Assembly: GCA_900768805.1 (NCBI GenBank)
Contig: CAAGEF010000285.1
Location: 1-16,214 of the forward strand
Source of the DNA: Clostridia bacterium
GTDB lineage: Bacteria > Bacillota > Clostridia > TANB77 > CAG-508
Direction of reading: 5' to 3'
DNA: 16,214 nucleotides
Below, one piece after another: positions 1 to 6,744 of the stretch. A program made the translations under genes and the position numbers. Below the pieces are notes generated by a model. That model was not told where the DNA came from. It saw nothing but the letters and a program-made list of their open reading frames with translations, and did not search any database. How positions within the stretch are numbered: position 1 is the first letter of the stretch; each line of letters begins with the position of its first letter.

Positions 1-123
1 CTATCTTATTTTTATAAACAACTTCCCTATTCTTTTGTCTATTTACTCAGATAAACTATAATTTATAAAAATTATGTGCAAAATTTTATCCAAACAAACT
101 CAAAAAAATTTTCTACTAAATTA

Positions 124-193
124 AAAACGAATAGTAAATAAAGAATAATTAAAAATATAAAATTTTAATTTTTCTTTACTTACTATTCGTCTT
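124..193 (-). terminator. Long AT-rich hairpin downstream of rpmF
   Basis: Two 33-base arms (124-156 and 161-193) are inverted copies with 29 of 33 positions matching and a 4-base loop. Two of the four mismatches read as A:C on the plus strand but become G:U pairs in RNA made from the minus strand, so the fold fits best as part of the rpmF transcript. The minus strand continues into a run of five T. It starts 24 bases past the rpmF stop. The likely role is terminator or 3' end stabiliser. A tiny palindromic mobile element is an alternative. Confidence 0.5.
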
Positions 194-216
194 AATTATT
201 TAATATTTATTACAGA

Positions 217-402
217 TTAATCTTCTACTTTTTTTGCAATAACCTCTTTACCTTTATAGTAACCACAGTTTGAACATACTGTATGTTGTCTAATTGGTTC
301 ATGACATTTTGGACATGTTGAAAGATTTTCTGCTTCTATTTTCCATGTAGATCTTCTGTTTCCTGTTCTTTCTTTAGACCATCTTCTTTTTGGTTGTGCC
401 AT
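217..402 (-). CDS. rpmF: 50S ribosomal protein L32
   Basis: This 61-residue protein is L32 of the large ribosomal subunit. It opens with the family signature AQPKRRWSKERTGNRRS and carries a zinc-ribbon with two CxxC pairs (C30/C33 and C43/C46), so it is the zinc-binding form of L32. Length is normal for the family. A ribosome binding site, AAGGGAGGGAA, sits about 10 bases before the ATG. A consensus promoter lies about 60 bases upstream and a long hairpin follows the stop, so it is probably a single-gene transcript. The DUF177 (YceD) gene that often precedes rpmF is absent; its upstream neighbour is an unrelated small membrane protein. Identification is secure. Confidence 0.98.
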   Translation of the reverse strand: MAQPKRRWSKERTGNRRSTWKIEAENLSTCPKCHEPIRQHTVCSNCGYYKGKEVIAKKVED

Positions 403-465
403 TTCTTATTCCCTCCCTTGTTGATATTATATATCAAAATTTATTATTCTCAAAGTTACTTAAAT

Positions 466-494
466 AGTATACATTCATTTTTTTCATTTGTCAA
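466..494 (-). promoter_or_regulatory. Sigma-A promoter of rpmF
   Basis: Reading the minus strand, TTGACA (489-494), a 17-base spacer and TATACT (466-471). Transcription would start near 459, leaving a leader of roughly 57 bases before rpmF. Confidence 0.8.
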
Positions 495-618
495 CAATAT
501 TTCACAATTTAATATTCGATTTTTTTAAAATCACAATATAGTCTACTAATATCGTTATAAAAACAAAATATATTATACTTAATTTTGTTTTAGTTCTTTA
601 TTACTCTTTATACAATTT

Positions 619-906
619 TTATTTTTCACTTGTTATGTTTGTATCATTTAAATATTGAACTCTTCTTAGACAATCAAAAATAATATTATCTTTTTCTTCT
701 TCTGTAAGTTCTCTTTTCTTTTCTTGAATTGTATTAGAAATAACATTTACAGCATTTTCTAAAGCAATATCTAATTTTTTTGAAGAAAAAATTCTTTTAT
801 TTGATTCTATAACTTTTTCTATTTTTTCTTCTCTGCCTAAATACACATATGTTGCTAATGCTAAACCTAAAATTATTCCTAATATAAAATATACATATAT
901 ATTCAA
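619..906 (-). CDS. Small membrane-anchored protein of unknown function
   Basis: I do not recognise this 95-residue protein. It begins with one hydrophobic segment (about residues 3-22), followed by a charged, mostly helical tail rich in Lys and Glu (about residues 24-90). This suggests a cytoplasmic tail on a single N-terminal membrane anchor. The start is a TTG codon: an AAGGAG site ends 8 bases before it, and the nearby ATG is in another frame. A perfect consensus promoter lies just upstream, so it is transcribed on its own; no clear terminator separates it from the rpmF promoter. It is not DUF177, the usual rpmF neighbour. The gene is likely real given promoter, ribosome binding site and composition, but its role is unknown. 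Confidence 0.75.
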   Translation of the reverse strand: MNIYVYFILGIILGLALATYVYLGREEKIEKVIESNKRIFSSKKLDIALENAVNVISNTIQEKKRELTEEEKDNIIFDCLRRVQYLNDTNITSEK

Positions 907-936
907 ATTATCTTCTCCTTCTTTTTTAATATATTT

Positions 937-965
937 ATTATAAAATTTTTAAATCAATATGTCAA
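937..965 (-). promoter_or_regulatory. Consensus sigma-A promoter of the 95-residue gene
   Basis: On the minus strand TTGACA (960-965), exactly 17 bases, then TATAAT (937-942). Both boxes match the consensus at every position. The predicted start is near 930, about 24 bases before the TTG codon. Confidence 0.85.
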
Positions 966-1016
966 CAAATACTTACTATTACTATATAAAATTTTATACA
1001 GTAATTATATATAAAA

Positions 1017-1042
1017 TATCCTGGAATAAAAATCCCAGGATA
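1017..1042 (-). terminator. Terminator after the 136-residue membrane protein gene
   Basis: Arms TATCCTGG (1017-1024) and CCAGGATA (1035-1042) form a perfect 8-bp stem with a 10-base loop. The minus strand continues TTTTATATATAAT. The plus strand also carries a T run, so it could work in both directions. It lies 22 bases past the stop codon of the gene at 1065-1475. Confidence 0.75.
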
Positions 1043-1064
1043 CATTTTTTTAATATTTTGTATT

Positions 1065-1475
1065 TTAACCATCTTTTAATAAATATTTAGACCCAAAAAT
1101 AATTATAACTATAATACAACCAATATCAATATAAGTAACAAAATCATATTTAAAACCATTATCACAGAAAATTATATAATTATCTATTGCTTCTTCTATA
1201 TCTAAATTTCTAATCTTTTTTGCATTAGATAAATTATTATAATCATTTCTATTTAAAAAATAATAATATTCTCCATCATACCGAATACAATAAACTTCTT
1301 GATTTTCTGAAAGTTTTTTTTCATTTCTTATCATGTCATGGATTTCTGTTAATATTATATCTTTCTGTGCTATAAAATTTTTCCCATATTGAAGACATTT
1401 AAAATTTAACATACTCAAAATACTCAAAATACTCAAAATTACAAGTACACCTGCAATTTTTGCAACTTTTCTCAT
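1065..1475 (-). CDS. Small two-helix membrane protein of unknown function
   Basis: I do not recognise this 136-residue protein. A hydrophobic segment near the N terminus (about residues 7-24) and another near the C terminus (about 112-131) flank a polar middle part rich in Tyr, Asn and Asp (about 30-110), with cysteines at 27, 62 and 104. The middle part probably faces outside the cell if the N-terminal helix inserts in the usual way, but that is inference. The first membrane helix contains an Ile-Leu-Ser repeat encoded by three exact 9-base tandem copies. A GAGGGAG ribosome binding site supports the ATG. The gene has its own promoter, a long structured leader of about 160 bases and its own terminator, so it is an independent unit. 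Confidence 0.75.
   Translation of the reverse strand: MRKVAKIAGVLVILSILSILSMLNFKCLQYGKNFIAQKDIILTEIHDMIRNEKKLSENQEVYCIRYDGEYYYFLNRNDYNNLSNAKKIRNLDIEEAIDNYIIFCDNGFKYDFVTYIDIGCIIVIIIFGSKYLLKDG
1411..1437 (-). repeat. Three tandem copies of a 9-base unit inside a coding region
   Basis: ATACTCAAA occurs three times in direct succession on the plus strand (1411-1419, 1420-1428, 1429-1437). The unit length is a multiple of three, so changes in copy number would lengthen or shorten the first membrane helix of the 136-residue protein by three residues without breaking the frame. Confidence 0.9.
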
Positions 1476-1640
1476 AACAAACTCCCTCTTTCAAAAAAAT
1501 AAAATAAAAAAATATATAGAACATCCTCGTAAAAGGATAGAAAATAGGAATTTTGTACTTTCGTACGAAATAAATCGCTCCTTTCCAAAAATTGCTTTAT
1601 ATAAATGCAGACAAAAATCCGCAACTTAAAATTTTACATA
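1476..1640 (-). promoter_or_regulatory. Structured 5' leader with attenuator-like hairpin
   Basis: About 165 bases separate the predicted start of transcription from the ATG of the 136-residue gene. In minus-strand RNA I see three short stems. TGCGGA/TCTGCA is at 1606-1623. A GTAC stem is closed by a GAAA tetraloop near 1557-1568. ATCCT/AGGAT is at 1523-1538, followed after a few bases by a U-rich tract. The AAAGGA upstream of the tetraloop stem could pair with UCCUUU of the last hairpin and compete with it. This resembles a transcription attenuator, but it matches no riboswitch class I can name. Confidence 0.4.
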
Positions 1641-1645
1641 AAGGT

Positions 1646-1674
1646 ATTATATCACAATTATGTTTCTAAGTCAA
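1646..1674 (-). promoter_or_regulatory. Sigma-A promoter of the 136-residue membrane protein
   Basis: On the minus strand TTGACT (1669-1674), a 17-base spacer and TATAAT (1646-1651). It begins 12 bases after the stop of the preceding gene. Transcription would start near 1639. Confidence 0.85.
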
Positions 1675-1685
1675 AACTATATAAA

Positions 1686-2693
1686 TTATTTGTTAACTCT
1701 ATCTGCTACTATACTATAATCTCCATTATCAGAATCATCTGGCTTTAAAATAAAAGCGGTTGAAACTTCTCTTGTTCTTGCTTCTCCTGTCATTGAGGTT
1801 GGATCATTAACTAATTTTGAATGCACTGTCATACTTGTTGATGTTCCACCATCTAAATTAGCCGCATTTACAGCTCCATATTTTTGTAGAACTTCTATTA
1901 TATCTTCATATACAGCACCTCTTCCTTTGGTTCTATCTCCATCTAATACTAAAAACATAACAATTCCATCTGCTCTTTGAGCTATTGCAGTTCTAGCAGC
2001 TCTACCTAAAGCTGCTGTTCCAAGATCTTTTACCGGCTTACCATCTTTTATTAAATATGGACCAAATGTAACTGCATCTCTAATCCCTAAATTTTTAGTT
2101 TCTTCAACTGAATATTTTCCTAAAATTAATTTATTTTGTTTATCAAATCCTATTATTCCATAATTTTTTCCAGCAGAAGCTTGTGTTAAGTAAATTCCAT
2201 TACTTATAGTAATTCCAAGTGGCGTTGCTCCATTACCTTCGAAATTAGCATCAACAAAACCACCACCATTTATAGCAACTAATGCATTATTATTTTTAGA
2301 TATTTCTGTTAAATATTCTCCTGTTTTTCCAATTTGAGAAGTTGCAACAACTCCTATTCTAGATGGATCATATATTGCAGTAAGATACCCATGATATTTT
2401 TGACCAGTAATTTCTATTATTTTGTAATCATTATTTTTATTGGTTCTTTTTAATATAGCTTCTTCATACTCATTTGCATATTGAATAGTTTCATCATAAT
2501 ATTCTTCTTCCTCTTGTGGCTCTTTAACAATATTTTCTTTAATTTCGCTTTGAGCTGTTTGATTAGGTTCTTCAACCTCTTTTTTAGTTGACTTACTAAA
2601 TGCAAATACTCCAATTGCTACAATAAAAATTATAAAAATGAATATTATAATTTTAAAAATACCTTTATTATTTTTTTTCTCTTTTCTACTCAT
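1686..2693 (-). CDS. Membrane-anchored phosphodiester glycosidase family protein
   Basis: This 335-residue protein has a basic N terminus, one membrane segment (about residues 12-32), an acidic linker (about 38-70) and a C-terminal NAGPA-type domain (about 90-318). The family takes its name from the mammalian enzyme that uncovers mannose-6-phosphate; bacterial members are extracytoplasmic and thought to act on glycosyl phosphodiesters, usually of unknown substrate. Typical conserved parts are NGGGF (142-146), GATPLGITISNG (155-166), an RTAIAQ stretch (234-239) and the NLDGG motif (279-283) followed by STSM. The ATG has an AGAGGG ribosome binding site. It starts 37 bases after the MYG1 gene with no promoter between, so the two are probably co-transcribed. 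The domain call is firm; the substrate is unknown. Confidence 0.88.
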   Translation of the reverse strand: MSRKEKKNNKGIFKIIIFIFIIFIVAIGVFAFSKSTKKEVEEPNQTAQSEIKENIVKEPQEEEEYYDETIQYANEYEEAILKRTNKNNDYKIIEITGQKYHGYLTAIYDPSRIGVVATSQIGKTGEYLTEISKNNNALVAINGGGFVDANFEGNGATPLGITISNGIYLTQASAGKNYGIIGFDKQNKLILGKYSVEETKNLGIRDAVTFGPYLIKDGKPVKDLGTAALGRAARTAIAQRADGIVMFLVLDGDRTKGRGAVYEDIIEVLQKYGAVNAANLDGGTSTSMTVHSKLVNDPTSMTGEARTREVSTAFILKPDDSDNGDYSIVADRVNK

Positions 2694-2730
2694 AATTTTT
2701 CCCTCTTTTCTTTTTTATTTATCTTAAGAT

Positions 2731-3642
2731 TTAATTATTTATAGCCAATTTAACTATTTTTATTGCATCTTCTAAATTTTCTACCGTACATAAAAATCTA
2801 GCATTATGACAAAATCTAGCTGTTTTTACTCCTGTAACTTTTTGCAAATCAGCATCTCTTAAACCTGCCCAAGATTCTGGAAATGGTTTTCTGTTTTCAA
2901 AAGTATTCGAAGCCTTTTGTATTGCTTGAATTCCATAGCCGCCTCTATTTGATGGATAGATTGCATATAATATTTCTTTTGCCTTTGGATTTTTACTATT
3001 TATAACAAAATCTTGATATGGCATATATTGATTTAGAATTATATAAGCTTCGCTAGATTCATCTATTGCAACTTCTATAAATTCTTTTGCTTCTAATTTA
3101 CTAAGAACTGATTTTACTTTTTGATTCCAAATTTTTTCAGCAATTTCAAAGGCTTCCAAAAAACAGCTATCATAATCATTATCTTCATTCCAATTTGGAT
3201 TATAATTTCCTATTATATCTGAAACTGTAACAACTGGAATTTCTATTTTATCAAAATTTAATTGACCATTATCTATACTATCAACAAATTGTACAAATTC
3301 ACTATCCAAAAGCTCCCAAGCTAAATCTATAAATTCTTCTTTTGCACCAATTTTTTTTAAATATTCTCTACCAAATTTTTTCCATAAAAGGCCAAAAGCA
3401 GCATATCTAATTCCATTACTGCGTTCACCATTACCACCTTTTTGGTGATGATCAAACTCCCCTGCTCCTATATCAAAAATCATTTTACTTTCTTGATTAT
3501 CTGGAACATCTAAAACTCTTATAAGTTTCATATCCTCTATTACTTTAGCCATTATCACTGTACTAAAAACATCATCAGCATGAAATTTTGCACCATGAGT
3601 TATACAATTTGCTTTCTCTATTTTATCAACTAATTCAAACAT
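2731..3642 (-). CDS. MYG1 family (UPF0160) metal-dependent hydrolase
   Basis: This 303-residue protein belongs to the MYG1/GAMM1 family, whose eukaryotic members are reported 3'-5' RNA exonucleases of nucleus and mitochondria; bacterial members are little studied. It shows the family's DHH-like metal-binding pattern: HGAKFHADD (16-24), D57, FDHHQ (63-67) and the DSIDNG stretch (121-126). C-terminal family signatures are PESWAGLRD (255-263) and FCHNARFLC (277-285). Length is close to that of the family's catalytic core. An AAAGGAG site supports the ATG, and a promoter lies about 30 bases upstream. It leads a probable two-gene unit with the phosphodiester glycosidase downstream. Family membership is confident; an RNase activity here is inference. 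Confidence 0.93.
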   Translation of the reverse strand: MFELVDKIEKANCITHGAKFHADDVFSTVIMAKVIEDMKLIRVLDVPDNQESKMIFDIGAGEFDHHQKGGNGERSNGIRYAAFGLLWKKFGREYLKKIGAKEEFIDLAWELLDSEFVQFVDSIDNGQLNFDKIEIPVVTVSDIIGNYNPNWNEDNDYDSCFLEAFEIAEKIWNQKVKSVLSKLEAKEFIEVAIDESSEAYIILNQYMPYQDFVINSKNPKAKEILYAIYPSNRGGYGIQAIQKASNTFENRKPFPESWAGLRDADLQKVTGVKTARFCHNARFLCTVENLEDAIKIVKLAINN

Positions 3643-3670
3643 TTTATTCTCCTTTTATATTTGTGTAAAT

Positions 3671-3699
3671 ATCATACATTTTTTTCTAATTAATTTCAA
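3671..3699 (-). promoter_or_regulatory. Promoter of the MYG1 gene
   Basis: On the minus strand TTGAAA (3694-3699), a 17-base spacer and TATGAT (3671-3676). The predicted start, near 3664, lies about 22 bases before the ATG. Confidence 0.65.
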
Positions 3700-3841
3700 G
3701 ATATATTTATATTAAATATTTTAACTTTTTATATTACTCCTATTTTGGGTTATATAATACCATCATCATAAATATGTGAAAATTTAGAGCCAAGCAAATA
3801 TAAAGAATTCTTATAAAAACACTAAAAATGAAATTTACAAA

Positions 3842-3872
3842 TAAAATCCCCCTAATAATTAGGGGGATTTTA
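3842..3872 (-). terminator. Bidirectional terminator after thrS
   Basis: A perfect 14-bp stem (3842-3855 with 3859-3872) contains five G:C pairs in its core and is flanked by A and T runs on both sides. It begins 9 bases past the thrS stop and should end thrS transcription. Confidence 0.9.
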
Positions 3873-3880
3873 TTATTATA

Positions 3881-5641
3881 TTACATTACTTTTTTATCAA
3901 TTTCTTCTTTTAATCTATTAGCAAATTCTTCTAAATTCATTTGACCTAAATCGCCTTCTTTTCTTGCTCTAACTCCAACTGATTTTGATTCTTTTTCTTT
4001 TTCTCCTACTACTAACATATATGGTATTTTTTGAAGTTGAGCTTCTCTTATTTTGTATCCAATCTTTTCTTGTCTATCATCAATTTCTACTCTAATTCCT
4101 AAATCATCTAATTTTTCATAAACTTCTTTAGCATATTCTAATTGATTGTCTGATATTGGTAAAATTTTTACTTGAATTGGAGCCACCCAAGTTGGAAATG
4201 CTCCAGCTACATGCTCTGTTAACAAACCTATAAATCTTTCAAATGATCCATAAATAGCTCTATGAACTAATATTGGAGTCTTTTTGTTTCCTTCACTATC
4301 TATATATGACAAGTTGAATCTCATTGGTAATTGAAAATCAAGTTGTATTGTTCCCATTTGCCATTGTCTTCCTAAACAATCTTTCATTTGAATATCTAAT
4401 TTTGGGCCATAGAAAGCTCCGTCTTTTTCTTTTATAGGATAATTTCCTTCACCATACATTTCATCTAAAATTGATTTTAAATCTTTTTCTGCTTTGTTCC
4501 AAACTTCTATATCTCCCATAAAATCATCTGGTCTTGTAGATAAAGCTGGTACAAATTCTAATCCAAATACTCCATAAAAAGTTTTCGCAATTTCTAAAAT
4601 ATCTTTAATTTCAGAAGCGATTTGAGATTCCATGATAAAATTATGCGAATCATCTTGTCTAAATTCTCTAACTCTAAATAAACCATTTAATTGTCCTGAT
4701 TTTTCATTTCTATGAATAACATCAACATCATTAAAACGAAGTGGCAAATCCTTGTAACTTCTAAGTTTTGTTTGATATACTTTTATAGCATTTGGGCAAT
4801 TCATTGGTTTTATTGCATTTTCAGTTCCATCCGCATCTTCTAAAACATACATATCTTCTTTATAATGATCCCAATGTCCTGATGTTTTCCAAAGAGCGCT
4901 ACTATTTATTTGTGGACCTGAAAATTCTCTATACCCTCTTTTTTTATGTTCTTTTCTCCAAAAATCAATTAAAGTATTCATTATAGTTAATCCATTAGGA
5001 AGCCAATATGCCATACCTTGAGCAGTTTCATCAAAGAAAAATAATTCTAGTTCTTTTCCAAGTTTTCTATGATCTCTTTTTTTTGCTTCTTCAAGCATAT
5101 TTAAATATTCATCAAGCATTGATTGTTTTGGGAATGAAATTCCATAAATTCTTTGTAACATTTTATTTTTTTCATTACCTCTCCAATATGCTCCTGATGA
5201 ATTTAATAATTTGAATGCTTTTACTGCACCTGTTGTTGGTAAATGTGGTCCTCTACATAAATCTGTAAAGTCTCCTTGTTTATAAAAAGATATTACTTCT
5301 CCTTCTGGAAGTTCTTTTATAAGTTCCACTTTATAAGGTTCTTCTTTTTCTTCCATAAACTTAATTGCTTCATCTCTTGGAAGTTCAAATCTTTCGATTT
5401 CTAAATCTTCTTTGATTATTTTTTTCATTTCCTCTTCAATAGCTTTTAAGTCTTCTTCAGTAAATGGTTTTTCTACATCAAAATCATAATAAAAACCGTT
5501 TTCGATAGCTGGCCCTATTGTAACTTTAGCCTCTGGAAATAGTCTTTTAACAGCTTGTGCCATAATATGAGAAGTAGTATGCCAATATAAACTTTCTTCT
5601 ACTTCTGCAGTTTTTCCTCCATGTAATTTAATTTTAAACAT
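3881..5641 (-). CDS. thrS: Threonyl-tRNA synthetase lacking the TGS domain
   Basis: Class II aminoacyl-tRNA synthetase that charges tRNA-Thr in the cytoplasm. The editing domain (about residues 18-185) keeps its metal/active-site set H21, H25, C129 and H133. The catalytic domain (about 195-485) has the zinc ligands C282, H333 and H460 and the motif 2 region RVREFRQDDSH. The anticodon-binding domain follows (about 487-580). At 586 residues it is shorter than the usual 640 or so: only about 17 residues precede the editing domain, so nearly the whole N-terminal TGS domain is missing. Two familiar motifs also differ: the usual FTQDD reads FRQDD, and NCPxH reads NCPNA. An AAGGAGG site 8 bases before the ATG supports the start. 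Expression is controlled by a T-box leader. Identity is certain. Confidence 0.98.
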   Translation of the reverse strand: MFKIKLHGGKTAEVEESLYWHTTSHIMAQAVKRLFPEAKVTIGPAIENGFYYDFDVEKPFTEEDLKAIEEEMKKIIKEDLEIERFELPRDEAIKFMEEKEEPYKVELIKELPEGEVISFYKQGDFTDLCRGPHLPTTGAVKAFKLLNSSGAYWRGNEKNKMLQRIYGISFPKQSMLDEYLNMLEEAKKRDHRKLGKELELFFFDETAQGMAYWLPNGLTIMNTLIDFWRKEHKKRGYREFSGPQINSSALWKTSGHWDHYKEDMYVLEDADGTENAIKPMNCPNAIKVYQTKLRSYKDLPLRFNDVDVIHRNEKSGQLNGLFRVREFRQDDSHNFIMESQIASEIKDILEIAKTFYGVFGLEFVPALSTRPDDFMGDIEVWNKAEKDLKSILDEMYGEGNYPIKEKDGAFYGPKLDIQMKDCLGRQWQMGTIQLDFQLPMRFNLSYIDSEGNKKTPILVHRAIYGSFERFIGLLTEHVAGAFPTWVAPIQVKILPISDNQLEYAKEVYEKLDDLGIRVEIDDRQEKIGYKIREAQLQKIPYMLVVGEKEKESKSVGVRARKEGDLGQMNLEEFANRLKEEIDKKVM

Positions 5642-5727
5642 ATAAATTCCTCCTTCGCCAATTTGGCTTATTAAAAATTTATTTAAAGCAAATTCTATAG
5701 AGATTTTTGCATTTTTTTAAATTAATA

Positions 5728-5953
5728 CAAAAAATCCCTATAAGCCTATGCTTATAGGGGTAAGTTTATTTCTTACGGTTCCACCCTAATGTTTAACTCT
5801 ATACAGATTTGTAACGTAATCTTATAACGCTATTTTTTCAAATAGAAACTCCAAGGTAGTTTTTCAAATATGTTTTTCTAAGCAAGCTTTCAGCCTATCG
5901 ACTTGCTCTCTCTAAAGATAACCTTTATTTTACTTTTCCTCTTCTTAGTTTAC
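5728..5953 (-). ncRNA. T-box leader of thrS
   Basis: The RNA senses uncharged tRNA and lets transcription continue into thrS. The hallmark T-box sequence AGGGTGGAACCG lies at 5776-5787 on the minus strand, followed by the intrinsic terminator. Stem I features include an AGAGAG element (about 5908-5913). The specifier region reads ACTACC (5855-5860): ACT followed by a purine fits the usual rule, and both ACT and ACC are threonine codons. A small stem (5833-5848) looks like stem III. The UGGA bulge implies a tRNA whose discriminator base is U. All of this fits the downstream gene. Confidence 0.93.
5736..5759 (-). terminator. Intrinsic terminator of the thrS T-box
   Basis: CCCTATAAGC and GCTTATAGGG form a perfect 10-bp stem with a 4-base loop. 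In the minus-strand transcript it is followed by a run of six U. It is mutually exclusive with the T-box antiterminator. Confidence 0.92.
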
Positions 5954-5959
5954 AGTAAT

Positions 5960-5988
5960 ATCTTATAATAATTTATTTTATTTGTCAA
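5960..5988 (-). promoter_or_regulatory. Promoter of the thrS T-box transcript
   Basis: TTGACA (5983-5988), 17 bases, then TAAGAT (5960-5965) on the minus strand. TATAAG with a 15-base spacer is an alternative -10 box. It lies just past the terminator of the HD-domain gene. Confidence 0.65.
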
Positions 5989-6021
5989 GATTTGAACTTA
6001 ATAAATAATAAAAATTCAACA

Positions 6022-6065
6022 AAAAGCACAAAAAACTCAGAAAGTTCTCAGTTTTTTGTGCTTTT
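6022..6065 (-). terminator. Terminator after the HD-domain gene
   Basis: Two 21-base arms (6022-6042 and 6045-6065) are complementary at 20 positions. They contain A6/T6 tracts, and the minus strand ends in GCTTTTTG. The 2-base gap means the inner pairs must open. The stem starts 2 bases past the stop codon. Confidence 0.75.
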
Positions 6066-6067
6066 AC

Positions 6068-6682
6068 TTATAGTCCCACAATTTCTTCAATTGTTTTATG
6101 TGGGAAAATTCTTGCTTCCACCTCGCATTTCCGTTTATCAATTTGTTCATACACTTGTTTTCTGTTTGGTTTATCACCATATTTTTCATAAACTTTATCT
6201 AATCTCTCCCTTATGGCTACTGTCTCCTTACCAGCTGACATCAAATCTGATATTAAAACAATTGTATCATAAATTGATGGTGTATAATCCCTTAATTTAG
6301 CTCTTATAAAAGTATCAATTTCATCATACTGAAATTCCTCTATATTTTTATTAGGAGCCCATTCGGGATGACACATACCTGGAACCAGTGTAATGTCTTT
6401 TAGGGAAGGAAATGTATGAGTTATACAGCTCATAGCTTCTTCCTTATACCCCCTTTCCATTAAATAGTTATATCCTTCTACAGGATGTGATTTAGGTTCG
6501 CTTTTCCCCCTTTCTGTTATCCGACCTATATCGTGAACTAGTCCATATACAAAAGCATATTGAGAATCAACGCCTTTAATGTGGTTAGCAATCTTTTCAG
6601 AAAGAGAGGCGACGTTTAAGCAGTGTAGCTCCCATGGTTCTTTGAATTCGAACCATGATAGTGCCTCTTGACGTGTAAGCAA
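6068..6682 (-). CDS. HD-domain phosphohydrolase
   Basis: An HD-domain protein, a family of metal-dependent phosphohydrolases acting on nucleotides, ppGpp, cyclic dinucleotides or RNA; the substrate here is unknown. With the start chosen, the ligands are H20, the H50-D51 pair (VHDIG), H66, H89 and probably D146 (SDLMSAG). The ORF is open to a TTG at 6730, but that codon lies only about 8 bases after the predicted transcription start and has no good ribosome binding site. A TTG at 6680-6682 is preceded, 6 bases away, by AAAGGAGG, giving 204 residues beginning LLTRQEALSW (first Leu read as Met). The coding sequence is visibly richer in G+C (some rows about 43%) than its neighbours, hinting at transfer. 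It has its own promoter and terminator. Confidence 0.87.
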   Translation of the reverse strand: MLTRQEALSWFEFKEPWELHCLNVASLSEKIANHIKGVDSQYAFVYGLVHDIGRITERGKSEPKSHPVEGYNYLMERGYKEEAMSCITHTFPSLKDITLVPGMCHPEWAPNKNIEEFQYDEIDTFIRAKLRDYTPSIYDTIVLISDLMSAGKETVAIRERLDKVYEKYGDKPNRKQVYEQIDKRKCEVEARIFPHKTIEEIVGL

Positions 6683-6703
6683 TTTTTTCCTCCTTTTCAG
6701 TGC

Positions 6704-6723
6704 GAGAAGAATATTTTCTTCTC
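6704..6723 (-). promoter_or_regulatory. Hairpin in the HD-gene leader
   Basis: GAGAAGAA and TTCTTCTC form a perfect 8-bp stem with a 4-base loop. It lies between the predicted transcription start (near 6738) and the AAAGGAGG site (about 6689-6696), so it sits wholly in the short leader. It could shield the 5' end of the message or influence translation. Confidence 0.45.
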
Positions 6724-6744
6724 TTGACAAATTCGTACTTCTTT

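Noticed and set aside
1..123. Partial gene or promoter at the left edge
   Set aside because: No open frame or ribosome binding site could be supported; a TTGCAC/TATAGT pair on the minus strand has a 15-base spacer and is not convincing.
4792..5214. Two plus-strand ORFs within thrS
   Set aside because: Both lie opposite strongly conserved ThrRS coding sequence and have random-looking composition.
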